Shown: piece after piece, positions 23,209-36,106 of the stretch
How the letters are laid out: every line of letters begins with the position of its first letter
How positions within the stretch are numbered: the first letter of the stretch is position 1
Assembly: GCA_032622095.1 (NCBI GenBank)
Contig: CP136069.1
Span: forward strand, 129,251,123-129,315,122
Direction: 5' to 3'
DNA from: Siphonodentalium dalli
Lineage: Eukaryota; Mollusca; Scaphopoda; Gadilida; Siphonodentaliidae
DNA length: 64,000 bases
Program-made: the position numbers and the translations under genes
Notes under the pieces: model-generated
Databases searched by the model: none
The model's input: the letters and a program-made list of their open reading frames with translations, nothing else
Told to the model about the DNA's origin: nothing

Positions 23209-23902
23209 ATTAATACAAATCTACGATTCTCGACCGATCGGGACGAAACTTGGTACGTGTGTGTAGTTTGACCAGGCGGTCGTCGTTGTCATATTGGCGA
23301 GCCCGTGCGACGCCCGTGCAGCGCATGCGCAGACGAGATCTCGGAAACGGGTGGAGCTATCGACTTGAAATTTGCTATGTGAATGTATCTTGCCCCGGAT
23401 ACGAATTTTATCGGGTCGCCGAGCCCGTGCGACGCCAGCTTCGCGCATGCGCAGACGAGATCTCGGAAACGGGTGGAGTTATCGACTTGAAATTTGGTTT
23501 TTGAATGTATCTTGCCCCGGATACGAATTTTATCGGGTCGCCGAGCCCGTGCGACTCCAGCTTCGCGCATGCGCAGACGAGATCTCGGAAACGGGTGGAG
23601 CTATCGACTTGAAATTTGGTATGTGAATGTATCTTGCCCCGGATACGAATTTTATCGGGTCGCCGAGCCCGTGCGACGCCAGCTTCGCGAATGCGTAGAC
23701 GAGATCTCGGAAACCGGTGGAGCTATCGACTTGAAATTTGGTATGTGAATGTATCTTGCCCCGGATACGAATTTTATCGGGTCGCCGAGCCCGTGCGATG
23801 CCAGCTTCGCGCATGCACAGACCAGATCTCGGAAACGGGTGGAGCTATCGACTTGATATTTGGTTTTTGAATAGCCCGGACAACGTCGGGCTCATCGGCT
23901 AG
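23153..23902 (+). mobile_element. Helitron-like element 2, 750 bp, copy 1
   Basis: Same 5' TC and 3' hairpin-CTAG ends as element 1. With element 1 removed, the flanks are a (…ccta) and t (tagga…), the expected A/T insertion point. The interior has about five units of a 122-bp GC-rich repeat (gtatcttgccccggatacga; cgcgcatgcgcagacgagat). The repeat keeps ~84-codon frames open on both strands, but these are repeat artefacts rather than genes. Confidence 0.88.
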
Positions 23903-24195
23903 TAGGATATATTTGTGCCTGCTCTATACATAATGTATTATACATGTACCTCATCATAATCATGTATACGACGCAAAGTAGGAACATATATACTAGTAGG
24001 TACGGTGCATACCATCTGTGGGCGGGCGTAAATATGCTATACATGTATGGCGTAGTTAGGGTAGTGTGGTTGGGGGTTGTGGCTGAGCAGCGACACAACA
24101 TGAGAGAATATGTTGTTGTACATGCACATCTTTGTCGCATATTTGATGTGGGTAACCTATGGGTATATGGGAAGCCAAATTGACATTTAATAAAT
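23903..24195. other. Spacer between Helitron and palindrome array, copy 1
   Basis: Unique-looking sequence. It ends with gggaagccaaattgacattt and a ttaataaataattgag stretch that recurs inverted at about 36010-36106 on the far side of the array (see 35165-36106). Confidence 0.5.
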
Positions 24196-24654
24196 AATTG
24201 AGCTTAAGTGCAATAATTAATCCCTTATTGCGCTTAAGCGCAATAAGGGAAGATCTGATTGCGCTTATTAAAACGCAATAAGGAAATTCCTTATTGCGCT
24301 TAAGCACAATAAGTAATATCTTATTGCACTTAAGCGCAATAAGGAATATCTTATTGCGCTTAAGTATTCTTATTGCGCTTAAGTGCAATAAGGAATATCC
24401 TTATTGCACTTAAGCACAATAAGAGCTAATTGCACTGAAGGGCAATAAGGAATATTCCTTATTGTGCTTAAGTGCAATTACCCACATTACATAAACTCCC
24501 TATAATTCAAATGGTGTAGTCCATGGTACAATGGGTGGAGCAAATATAGGATAATTCTACTATTTGCAGAGGGGTGATCGCAATAAGGAATGTCTTATTG
24601 CGCTTAATCCCTTATTGCACTTAAGCGCAATAAGGGAAGATCTAATTGCGCTTA
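24196..24654. repeat. TTATTGCGCTTAAGCGCAATAA palindromic array, copy 1 (cut at the junction)
   Basis: Tandem, variably spaced palindromes built on ttattgcgctt/aagcgcaataa, with variants (aagtgcaataag, aagcacaataag). The array breaks off at gcgctta, the symmetry axis of a monomer, where the second duplication copy starts. Confidence 0.9.
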
Positions 24655-25017
24655 CAAGTGTTACATTATTTCTGAGATACCAAAGAGACCGCTCGTAGAC
24701 GGGTGTTACAAGTGTTACAAATGTTACAAATGATTTAAAGTCCCAGTAGAAAACCGCAGCCTATTTTTTTCTACCGTGTTCAGTGTAGCGACATGTTACA
24801 ATGTGTTACAAGTGTTACATTATTTCTGAGATACCAGAGAGACCGCTCGTAGACGGGTGTTACAAGTGTTACAAATGTTACAAATGTTACAAATGATTTA
24901 AAGTCCCAGTAGAAAACCGCAGCCTATTTATTTCTACCGTGTTCAATGTAGCGACATGTTACAATGTGTTACAAGTGTTACATTATTTCTGAGATACCAA
25001 AGAGACCGCTCGTAGAC

Positions 25018-28000
25018 GAGAGTGGCTAAAATGCAAGCTTGGCGCCAAGCTTGGCAGTTTTTAAGGCAGGTGACTAAAAGACAAGCTTGGCGTTTTCAAA
25101 TTTTTTTAAAGCCTTTTAAACGCTGTTTTCGGGTGAATTATGCGGGAATAGCACCAGTTAATTACTTATATGGCCCATTTTCGTAAATTAATCGACAATA
25201 GTGGCAGTAATGTCCCCGATTGGTTGGTTAATAGGGGGCGTGGTCACAAAATCAAAACATCGTCTTTTTACGCAGATTTCTTGTCAGTTTTTGGTCGATT
25301 TCTCTTTTTAAACATCAGTTGGACTAAGTTTTTTATTCGAAACATGTTGAATGGTTATCAGTTATCACTGTCATAGTCGAGCTTGGCGGTTTTGAACATT
25401 ATATGCGAAGAATTTTTGACTTTTAGATGACCGACCACCGAACCGCCAAGCTCGAATAGAAAATCAAAATATTAAGCTGAATTTTCGCCGATTTCTCGTT
25501 TCTAAAACACGTTCCATCTAGTTTTTATGTAAAAACGTGTAAAATGATTATCATTCTTCACAAATATAATCGGGCTTGGCGGTTTTGAACATTATACACA
25601 AAGAATTTTTGACTTTTAGATGACCGACCACCGAACCGCCAAGCTCGAATTAAAAATCAAAATATTAAGCTGAATTTCCGTCGATTTCTCGTTTCTAAAA
25701 CACGTTCCAGCTAGTTTTTATGTAAAAACATGTAAAATGATTATCATTCGTCACAAATATACTCGAGCTTGGCGGTTTTGAATATTTTATATTAGGAATT
25801 TTTGACATTTTGATGACCGACCACCGAACCGCCAAGCTCGAATAAAAAATCAAAATATTAAGCTGAATTTTCGCCGATTTCTCGTTTCTAAAACACGTTC
25901 CATCTAGTTTTTATGTAAAAACGTGTAAAATGATTATCATTCTTCACAAATATAATCGGGCTTGGCGGTTTTGAACATTATACACAAAGAATATTTGACT
26001 TTTAGATGACCGACCACCGAACCGCCAAGCTCGAATTAAAAATCAAAATATTAAGCTGAATTTCCGTCGATTTCTCGTTTCTAAAACACGTTCCAGCTAG
26101 TTTTTATGTAAAAACATGTAAAATGATTATCATTCGTCACAAATATACTCGAGCTTGGCGGTTTTGAATATTTTATATTAAGAATTTTTGACATTTTGAT
26201 GACCGACCACCGAACCGCCAAGCTCGAATAAAAAATCAAAATATTAAGCTGAATTTTCGCCGATTTCTCGTTTCTAAAACACGTTCCATCTAGTTTTGAT
26301 GTAAAAACGTGTAAAATGATTATCATTCTTCACAAATATAATCGGGCTTGGCGGTTTTGAACATTATACACAAAGAATTTTTGACTTTTAGATGACCGAC
26401 CACCGAACCGCCAAGCTCGAATTAAAAATCAAAATATGAAGCTGAATTTCCTGAGATTTCTCGTTTCTAAAACATGTCCCAGCTATTTTTCATGTAAAAA
26501 TATGTAAAATGATGATCGTTCTTCACATATATACTCGAGCTTGGCGGTTTTTAACATTGTGTACTTAGAATTTTCGACTTTTATATGACCGCTCACAAAA
26601 CCGCCAAGCCAATGCAAAATGATACCCAGACCAAACCGAGGCAAAATGATACCCACCAAATATTGTCAACGTGTACCCATTAATGATCGTCCATGCAACT
26701 AATCAAACTTGTTCAATTATGTTATATTCTTGTTTCGATGTAGCATTGTGATTTAAATGGCACGTATATATAAGATAAGTTAGTCGTGTGTGGAACGGTC
26801 AGAATGATAATATACATGAATTCCAGAGGGCAAACTGTAATATAATTTAATTCTCCATCCACATTAAATTATTATTATTATTATTTGTTTTTGTGGGGGG
26901 GGGGGGATTTGACCCAGGAGGATTTGAAAGGGCCTGAGACGTCATTTTACTTTCTTTTTAGTGTAAACATATTTTATTTCCAACATAACATAATATGCCA
27001 CTCTTTAGCGTTTGGTGCCAAAGAGCGGTATAGGCCTACTGCTCTTTAGCCCTCGGTGCTAAAGAGCGGTCCAGGTTGGATGAGCGGCACGTGCGTTGCC
27101 AAGATATTTTGCGCATTGCGCCAACACATAACGTTATAATCCGTATCGCTCTTTAGCTCTCATCGCTAATGAGTGGTGTGCCGTTCTTTAGCCACCAGTG
27201 CTAAAGAGCTGTCCATGTTGGACGAGCGGCACGTGCGTTGCCAAGATATTTTGCGTGTAACGTTATAATCCGTACCGCTCTTTAGCCCTCATCACTAAAG
27301 AGCGGTATACCGTTCTTTAGCCCTCAGTACTAAAGAGCGGTATACCGTTCTTTAGCCACTTCGTATTATATATTACTCACCATTGCCACTATCTTTCTGG
27401 AACTGATGTTGTAGAGAGTGAGTAGTTGGGCGCGAAGCGCCCGGGATGGTCGAAAAGATCGAGTGATCTTCTCCTTCACCCCACGGTTTGTTGTTGTTGG
27501 AGATATAGCACATAGAAAATAGTCATGTCTGAACCCGGCAAAAGCGGACATAATGAATTAATGTTATTTCTTTGGTTGAATTGATTGGATGGATTATTTG
27601 GGGAAGAGCCCACGAGCTTTAATATGGGGTGTGAGGGGTGACCCGGTGGGTCCCTTTAATATATGGTTGAGTATATGGTTGAGCTGAGCGTGTCATCTGG
27701 TGCGCTGAAAAAGGAGCGGGGCCCGTGTTTTAATTTTAAAATAGTGTTAGTTTGTTAGTTGTTTAAAAAGACAACCAACCGCAAGGCAGAGCGTGTGATT
27801 CAATGTGATTCAATGTGATTCAATGCGCCATCATACCGCTATTCTGCTATAGCCAAATGCGCAGAGACAGTGTGTTTTGTTTATTTCGTTGTTACTGGAT
27901 GTGCCGCCCTACATTCCATAGCACGGGCGTAGGTGAAGACTCTGACAATTTTATGTGCAGAGTTGTTGGGTTCCGATCAGTGAAGTAAATCTGAAGATTA

Positions 28001-30511
28001 TGTACAAGATAGACTTTAATTGTTGACGATGTGAATGGTTTTGTACAGAGATATATATGATTACATGGTTACATTCAATATATTTTTTTTGGTTTTATAT
28101 TTTTTTGGTAATTTCTTTATTTTGTTAAAATTTGTATACATTTTGTACATTTGCTGATGTTGTTCGCTCACCAGCGGGAATTTATAGCAAGAAGGCGTGT
28201 CTAAATCAACTCAAACGAAACCCACACCGTCGCACTTGCGTGTCATCGTTAACACTTTGCATGATCGGCGGCATGTACACAAAAGTGACGAGTGTTCTGC
28301 GGGGAAGCAAAACAAAAACAACCCTGTCAAAACAGCGGCACATAGACGTGTCACTGAATAAACAGTTCCACCACTTCACTTACCAATGCACTGTATGGTG
28401 TGTTTATGAGCGATAACAGTTTGTCCGATTTAGTAAGCGTCATGAATTGTTTTTAAAGCAATTGCTAGTCAATTGAGCTGTGTCTAAAAAAATAAAACAA
28501 ATCATGAGTTGGGGTTCAGATTCCCACGTTGAACCAACGCGTTTAGTTTGATAATTCTGACAGAGGGTATGGATCTATTCTGTAACGGAGTATTCGTGTC
28601 GATTATAATTCACTTCATCCTGGTGAGTAAACTACTCGAATTGCAACTAACCGGTTCTTGGCTAATCAGTGATATATATAAAATAAATGAAACCTAAATT
28701 AATGGGGACGGATGAAAGAAAACTCAAGAAAGCTAAAAATTATCTCAAGCCTTTCCCATCTGATCGATACGCATCCCTCACTTATCGGGGAAGTGGCATG
28801 TCGCCAAAGAGGAAAAGACTTCATATAAGCCATCGGGCTTGTTGTCTGGTCCTCATTTCCATACATTATCTCTTCTATTTTGCATATTAATTTTGTATCA
28901 CCTGTACACGTGCATATTATGTTATGTTGGAAATAAAATATGTTTACACTAAAAAGAAAGAAAAATGACGTCTCAGGCCCTTTCAAATCCTCCTGGGTCA
29001 AATCCCCCCCCCCCCCCCCCCACAAAAACAAATAATAATAATAATAATTTAATGTGGATGGAGAATTAAATTATATTACAGTTTGCCCTCTGGAATTCAT
29101 GTATATTATCATTCTGACCGTTCCACACACGACTAACTTATCTTATATATACGTGCCATTTAAATCACAATGCTACATCCAAACAAGAATATAACATAAT
29201 TGAACAAGTTTGATTAGTTGCATGGACGATCATTAATGGGTACACGTTGACAATATTTGGTGGGTATCATTTTGCCTCGGTTTGGTCTGGGTATCATTTT
29301 GCATTGGCTTGGCGGTTCTGTGAGCGGTCATATAAAAGTCGAAAATTCTAAGTACACAATGTTAAAAACCGCCAAGCTCGAGTATATATGTGAAGAACGA
29401 TAATCATTTTACATATTTTTACATGAAAAATAGCTGGGACATGTTTTAGAAACGAGAAATCTCAGGAAATTCAGCTTCATATTTTGATTTTTAATTCGAG
29501 CTTGGCGGTTCGGTGGTCGGTCATCTAAAAGTCAAAAATTCTTTGTGTATAATGTTCAAAACCGCCAAGCCCGATTATATTTGTGAAGAATGATAATCAT
29601 TTTACACGTTTTTACATCAAAACTAGATGGAACGTGTTTTAGAAACGAGAAATCGGCGAAAATTCAGCTTAATATTTAGATTTTTTATTCGAGCTTGGCG
29701 GTTCGGTGGTCGGTCATCAAAATGTCAAAAATTCTTAATATAAAATATTCAAAACCGCCAAGCTCGAGTATATTTGTGACGAATGATAATCATTTTACAT
29801 GTTTTTACATAAAAACTAGCTGGAACGTGTTTTAGAAACGAGAAATCGACGGAAATTCAGCTTAATATTTTGATTTTTAATTCGAGCTTGGCGGTTCGGT
29901 GGTCGGTCATCTAAAAGTCAAAAATTCTTTGTGTATAATGTTCAAAACCGCCAAGCCCGATTATATTTGTGAAGAATGATAATCATTTTACACGTTTTTA
30001 CATAAAAACTAGATGGAACGTGTTTTAGAAACGAGAAATCGGCGAAAATTCAGCTTAATATTTTGATTTTTTATTCGAGGTTGGCGGTTCGGTGGTCGGT
30101 CATCTAAAAGTAAAAAATTCTTCGCATATAATGTTCAAAACCGCCAAGCTCGACTATGAGAGCGATAACTGATAACCATTCAACATGTTTCGAATAAAAA
30201 ACTTAGTCCAACTGATGTTTAAAAAGAGAAATCGACCAAAAACTGACAAGAAATCTGCGTAAAAAGACGATGTTTTGATTTTGTGACCACGCCCCTTTTA
30301 ACCAACCAATCGGGGACATTACTGCCACTATTGTCGATTAATTTACGAAAATGGGCCATATAAGTAATTAACTGGTGCTATTCCCGCATAATTCACCCGA
30401 AAACAGCGTTTAAAAGGCTTTTAAAAAATTTGAAAACGCCAAGCTTGTCTTTTAGTCACCTGCCTTAAAAACTGCCAAGCTTGGCGCCAAGCTTGCATTT
30501 TAGCCACTCTC
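25018..30511. mobile_element. 5.5-kb foldback element, copy 2
   Basis: Duplicate of 13615-19103 with the same ends and the same ctcgtagac flanks (25009-25017 and 30512-30520). It was copied as part of the segmental duplication rather than inserted separately, because both flanks extend identically into satellite and core. Differs by homopolymer lengths and a substitution in the right terminus. Confidence 0.9.
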
Positions 30512-31072
30512 CTCGTAGACGGGTGTTACAAGTGTTACAAATGTTACAAATGATTTAAAGTCCCAGTAGAAAACCGCAGCCTATTTATTTCTACCGTGTT
30601 CAATGTAGCGACATGTTACAATGTGTTACATTATTTCTGAGATACCAAAGAGACCGCTCGTAGACGGGTGTTACAAGTGTTACAAATGTTACAAATGTTA
30701 CAAATGATTTAAAGTCCCAGTAGAAAACCGCAGCCTATTTATTTCTACCGTGTTCAATGTAGCGACATGTTACAATGTGTTACAAGTGTTACATTATTTC
30801 TGAGATACCAAAGAGACCGCTCGTAGACGGGTGTTACAAGTGTTACAAATGTTACAAATGATTTAAAGTCCCAGTAGAAAACCGCAGCCTATTTTTTTCT
30901 ACCGTGTTCAGTGTAGCGACATGTTACAATGTGTTACAAGTGTTACATTATTTCTGAGATACCAGAGAGACCGCTCGTAGACGGGTGTTACAAGTGTTAC
31001 AAATGTTACAAATGTTACAAATGATTTAAAGTCCCAGTAGAAAACCGCAGCCTATTTTTTTCTACCGTGTTC
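30512..31072 (+). repeat. TGTTACAA satellite, copy 2
   Basis: Counterpart of 19104-19664 with the same monomer order, including the shortened monomer. Confidence 0.9.
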
Positions 31073-31492
31073 AGTTAGCTAACTTGATTAAACAAGTTAC
31101 TAACTGGATTAATCAAGTTAGTAACTTGATTAATCCAGTTAGCTAACTTGATTAAACAAGTTAGTAACTTGATTAAACAAGTTAGCTAACTTGATTAAAC
31201 AAGTTAGCTAACTTGATTAAACAAGTTACTAACTGGATTAATCAAGTTAGTAACTTGATTAATCCAGTTAGCTAACTTGATTAAACAAGTTAGTAACTTG
31301 ATTAAACAAGTTAGCTAACTTGATTAATCAAGTTACTAACTTGATTAATCAAGTTACTAACTGGATTAATCAAGTTAGCTAACTTGATTAAACAAGTTAG
31401 CTAACTTGATTAAACAAGTTAGCTAACTTGATTAAACAAGTTAGCTAACTGGATTAAACAAGTTAGTAACTTGTTTAATCAAGTTAGTAACA
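31073..31492. repeat. 22-bp palindromic satellite, copy 2
   Basis: As in copy 1 but with a net gain of one 22-base unit. The internal order of aactgg and aacttg variants also changes around 31335-31375, which suggests slippage or unequal exchange since duplication. Confidence 0.9.
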
Positions 31493-31523
31493 AAAGAGGA
31501 GGTGGCGGTTCTACGCTGCCGTA

Positions 31524-31770
31524 GAATCTATATCTATTGAAACGGAATTGTCTCTTATAGAATCCAAGAACGATTATTGGTTTGAAAATAGAGACTATTT
31601 GGTTTGAATCTATATCTATTGAAATGGAATTGTCTCTTATAGAATCCAAGAACGACCATTGGTTTGAAAATAGAGACTATTTGGTTTGAATCTATATCTA
31701 TTGAAACGGAATTGTCTCTTATAGAATCAAAGAACGACCATTGGTTTAAAAATGGAGACTATGGTTTTTA
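31524..31770 (+). repeat. 82-bp tandem repeat, copy 2
   Basis: Three units as at 20094-20340. Confidence 0.9.
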
Positions 31771-34167
31771 CAAACCACCATTATCTTTTATTTAATGTAA
31801 TTTCCGACCGAATGGCTGCTCATACTCTTCTTTGATACGTTCAGATTAGCCAAACGTCGAGTAAATAAAAACTTTATATAAACTAACCACAGTTAAAGTC
31901 TTACCCTACCGTCATCTTAGCAAATTAACTGGACCACTTAACCAGGGGTTGTGTGAGATTGAATTTTATAAAATATTCTCATTCGGCACAGTAACATTTG
32001 AAACAATTGGGGCTATATGCATATATGTACTAGCCTTAATATTGCTGAGTTTACCTTTTAGTCAAATTGGACATATGAATCCCAAGTATCAGTCAACATG
32101 GGTGTACCCAGTGAATCTTGCCCATGGGTACCTCTTAAATTATCACCTAAATTGCCCCATGCAAGCCAATGCCTGGTAACATACATGTATATGTTGGTGT
32201 TGAGATCCTATTCACCACGAGACCAATATATCAATCACCCCTTGCACCCCCCATATGATCACTCCCAGCCCCAACCCTGAATTTTGTTTACCTTAATTAA
32301 CATCTAATGGCCAGCTATTCGAATTTCATCATACAATAATAGAAGTTTGGAGAATTGTCCTACCTACATGAAGTTTATCTTCCCTACCACTGGCCATTAG
32401 ATGTTAAGGTAGAAAATATTCAGTAAACTTGGTACAAAAAATCCAATGCCTCTGCTGAAAATCAGGCTTCCTTGTTACCAACTGACCAATGACAATTTTT
32501 TGATGAGTCATATTAAATGATAAAATGAGAGTATCTGGCTTCTATATGTTAAGGTAAGAAAAATCAGACAAGGGTGTGATCAGGGTGGGCGGGGATGTAA
32601 CCAATGTTTTCTTCCCAGGGATGTGAAGGGTGAGAAACTGTTACACTGGTTTGTTGGCTGGTAATATATCACAATATTGAGATATCCTATCATAGTTCAT
32701 CAATGGTCTGTCATAATCGCCAATTAGCTTAATACTGCAGGTGCCATTGTTTAGTCAGTGAATGTGGTCTGAAGCCAACTAATCTCTTGATGACCCAGAG
32801 GCTAATCCATGTCTGTGCTGACTGTAATCAAAACACCATGTAATATTGCACTCAATTGAAATATCAGATATCTGGACTGAAACAGTTAGGATGTTTTAAT
32901 GATGGCACGATGTAATACTATTGGTGTTCCCAGAATGGTGGGTCCTAAAATAGTAGAACAAAATTTCAACTTTTTATCAATATTTTATTCCCTATACCCC
33001 ACTGGACCAGGCTAAATTAAATTGAATGAATGCAAACCCTATTCATTGTGAAATTATCTAAATGCATCCAAAAATGTTTCTGTTGCATTTTTTATATATA
33101 TGTTTGTTGTTGTTTTTAACATGTTTGATATGCTGTGTGAGTTCACTTTAAGAGGAATTTCTAAAACGAGTTCTAAACTAGGCCCTGCAATACATGTTTA
33201 CCAGTTACAAGTGCAGTAATGGCATTTGATTGTAATTTTTAGGCATTACAATTTACCAAACTAAATCAAATATTAACCAATCTGAACCAAATATTAACGG
33301 ATTTAAATTATTTTTTAGTATATTTTGAAAATGCCTATCCCCATTTTTTTTCTGGAGACTGGTATCCCCAACTTTGCCCAATTAGGCGGGTGATTAAAAG
33401 CATGTTCTCATGCAGGTAACTCCCTCATCAAACATTTGTTCATATATATAGTTGTATATTTCTTGGGCAAATAAAAACCTCCCTACCCCATCAAATTTTT
33501 CATATATGATTGACTGAGAACATAGAGTGCAGGCAGGAAAAAACACCAGGATACAAGGACCAGGTGGGTGGGTTTTTCTGAATGCCAATAGCAGATTTTT
33601 CCATTGCCATGTAACTGTTTCTCCAAATCCATGTTTAAAGATAAATTATGACTACTAAAGTGATTTTAAATGTACAGACTTATAAACTGGACAAATATAA
33701 AGCATTAATCTAGTGAAGGGGGCTCTAATTTCAATATTTACACAATAATTGTTCTTTTATAACACAATATCATGGGGTGGGTTCCGCTTCTTACGAGGAA
33801 AAAATTGAACTGAAAAAATAAAAGATTCCATCAATTCTCATTGATGTATTTTACATTAAATTATAGCTGCAATGCCAATGTCAGCTCATTATATTCTTCT
33901 GTTAAATTAAATGGTATGATAAAACAGATTTCCTGAACATGTATTATTGTAGGATGTTCATCATTGGATAGATGGGACCTTGAATACCTACCGATATAAT
34001 GAAAAGCTGAGTAATTGAACATAACATGATAATTATTTCAAAACAAGTATTCATCTTTGAGATGACAACATTTTAATTCGGTATTACAATTTCTGCCACA
34101 TGGGCTTGTAATGCACACCATTGCCCACCCCTTTCCAAACCCGCACTGCCCTTATGCATCGTCCCTA
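31771..34167. other. Core region of the duplicated block, copy 2
   Basis: Counterpart of 20341-22737, with no differences I could see; same unassigned short frames and same small inverted-repeat element (about 32295-32412). Confidence 0.5.
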
Positions 34168-34189
34168 TCTCATATATATTTTGAAGACC

Positions 34190-34223
<34 letters not shown>

Positions 34224-34917
34224 ATTAATACAAATCTACGATTCTCGACCGATCGGGACGAAACTTGGTACGTGTGTGTAGTTTGACCAGGCGGTCGTCG
34301 TTGTCATATTGGCGAGCCCGTGCGACGCCCGTGCAGCGCATGCGCAGACGAGATCTCGGAAACGGGTGGAGCTATCGACTTGAAATTTGCTATGTGAATG
34401 TATCTTGCCCCGGATACGAATTTTATCGGGTCGCCGAGCCCGTGCGACGCCAGCTTCGCGCATGCGCAGACGAGATCTCGGAAACGGGTGGAGTTATCGA
34501 CTTGAAATTTGGTTTTTGAATGTATCTTGCCCCGGATACGAATTTTATCGGGTCGCCGAGCCCGTGCGACTCCAGCTTCGCGCATGCGCAGACGAGATCT
34601 CGGAAACGGGTGGAGCTATCGACTTGAAATTTGGTATGTGAATGTATCTTGCCCCGGATACGAATTTTATCGGGTCGCCGAGCCCGTGCGACGCCAGCTT
34701 CGCGAATGCGTAGACGAGATCTCGGAAACCGGTGGAGCTATCGACTTGAAATTTGGTATGTGAATGTATCTTGCCCCGGATACGAATTTTATCGGGTCGC
34801 CGAGCCCGTGCGATGCCAGCTTCGCGCATGCACAGACCAGATCTCGGAAACGGGTGGAGCTATCGACTTGATATTTGGTTTTTGAATAGCCCGGACAACG
34901 TCGGGCTCATCGGCTAG
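34168..34917 (+). mobile_element. Helitron-like element, 750 bp, copy 2 (single)
   Basis: Identical in layout to 23153-23902. The left flank gtcccta joins directly to tctcatatat and the right flank is taggatat, so this copy shows the single-insertion A/T site with no upstream 415-bp Helitron. Confidence 0.88.
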
Positions 34918-35164
34918 TAGGATATATTTGTGCCTGCTCTATACATAATGTATTATACATGTACCTCATCATAATCATGTATACGACGCAAAGTAGGAAC
35001 ATATATACTAGTAGGTACGGTGCATACCATCTGTGGGCGGGCGTAAATATGCTATACATGTATGGCGTAGTTAGGGTAGTGTGGTTGGGGGTTGTGGCTG
35101 AGCAGCGACACAACATGAGAGAATATGTTGTTGTACATGCACATCTTTGTCGCATATTTGATGT

Positions 35165-36106
35165 GGGTAACCTATGGGTATATGGGAAGCCAAATTGACA
35201 TTTAATAAATAATTGAGCTTAAGTGCAATAATTAATCCCTTATTGCGCTTAAGCGCAATAAGGGAAGATCTGATTGCGCTTATTAAAACGCAATAAGGAA
35301 ATTCCTTATTGCGCTTAAGCACAATAAGTAATATCTTATTGCACTTAAGCGCAATAAGGAATATCTTATTGCGCTTAAGTATTCTTATTGCGCTTAAGTG
35401 CAATAAGGAATATCCTTATTGCACTTAAGCACAATAAGAGCTAATTGCACTGAAGGGCAATAAGGAATATTCCTTATTGTGCTTAAGTGCAATTACCCAC
35501 ATTACATAAACTCCCTATAATTCAAATGGTGTAGTCCATGGTACAATGGGTGGAGCAAATATAGGATAATTCTACTATTTGCAGAGGGGTGATCGCAATA
35601 AGGAATGTCTTATTGCGCTTAATCCCTTATTGCACTTAAGCGCAATAAGGGAAGATCTAATTGCGCTTAAGCGCAATAATAATATTCCTTATTGCGCTTA
35701 AGCCCAATAAGAGATTCCTTATTGCGCTTAGGCAAAAAAAAAATACCTGTGTTTAGGGTTTCCCTACCTATCCTAGAAAATGGTGCCTACCCCTGCCTAC
35801 CGAAAACTTTTTATTGGACTAGACACAGATAACTTCTTTTTTTTTTCAGTGGGACCGGCATCGAAACGTACCTTACCCATTTTCAAACCTCTCCTATAAT
35901 TTTTTTGAAGTTTTATTGGTCTAGTGCTCTGACTAATTCAAGTGCAATTAGATCTCCCCGTATATGGCTTCCCATATACCCATAGGGATTCCTTATTTCG
36001 CTTAAGCTCAATTATTTATTAAATGTGAATTTGGCATCCCATATGGCTATGGATGCTTGGGATGCCAAATTATTTATTAAATGTCAATTTGGCTTCCCAT
36101 AGGATG
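35165..36106. mobile_element. Third foldback: palindrome array between inverted flanks
   Basis: The left flank gggaagccaaattgacattt plus taataaataattgagcttaag (35187-35225) recurs inverted on the right as cttaagctcaattatttatt plus aaatgtcaatttggcttccc (about 36000-36096, in a partly repeated form). Between them lie the TTATTGCGCTTAAGCGCAATAA array (35211-35735) and a ~250-bp spacer. Copy 1 holds only the left half. I could not fix the ends or a target duplication. Confidence 0.5.

Larger units (their letters stand above)
13249..24651 (+). repeat. Tandem segmental duplication, copy 1 (11,403 bp)
   Basis: Starts inside a satellite monomer and ends in a palindromic array. Contents in order: satellite, 5.5-kb foldback, satellite, 22-bp palindrome array, 82-bp repeats, a ~2.4-kb core, two Helitrons and the TTATTGCGCTTAA array. 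Copy 2 follows directly at 24652. The start is set by the exact order of monomer sub-types upstream of the foldback. Confidence 0.9.
24652..35669 (+). repeat. Tandem segmental duplication, copy 2
   Basis: Follows copy 1 base for base from ttacaagtgttacattattt. The position offset drifts 11403, 11405, 11408, 11430, 11015. The steps are a G-run (+2), a C-run (+3), one extra 22-bp palindrome unit, and absence of the 415-bp Helitron 1. Few substitutions were seen (for example ttggcaccaag at 19074 versus ttggcgccaag at 30481). It ends where copy 1 was cut, at gcgctta, and then continues into aagcgcaataat. Confidence 0.92.

Noticed and set aside
22643-23870. Overlapping 75-171-codon frames on both strands with Arg/Ala-rich peptides
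   Set aside because: They recur every 122 bases because of the GC-rich tandem unit inside the Helitrons; same frames on both strands, no domain.
24056-24388. 110-codon minus frame (Leu/Lys/Asn repeats) in the palindromic array
   Set aside because: Translation of the TTATTGCGCTTAA units; identical in copy 2 only because the block is duplicated.
24196-24654. CRISPR-like regular repeats
   Set aside because: Repeats are palindromes with short irregular spacers that are themselves variants of the repeat; eukaryotic context; no cas genes.
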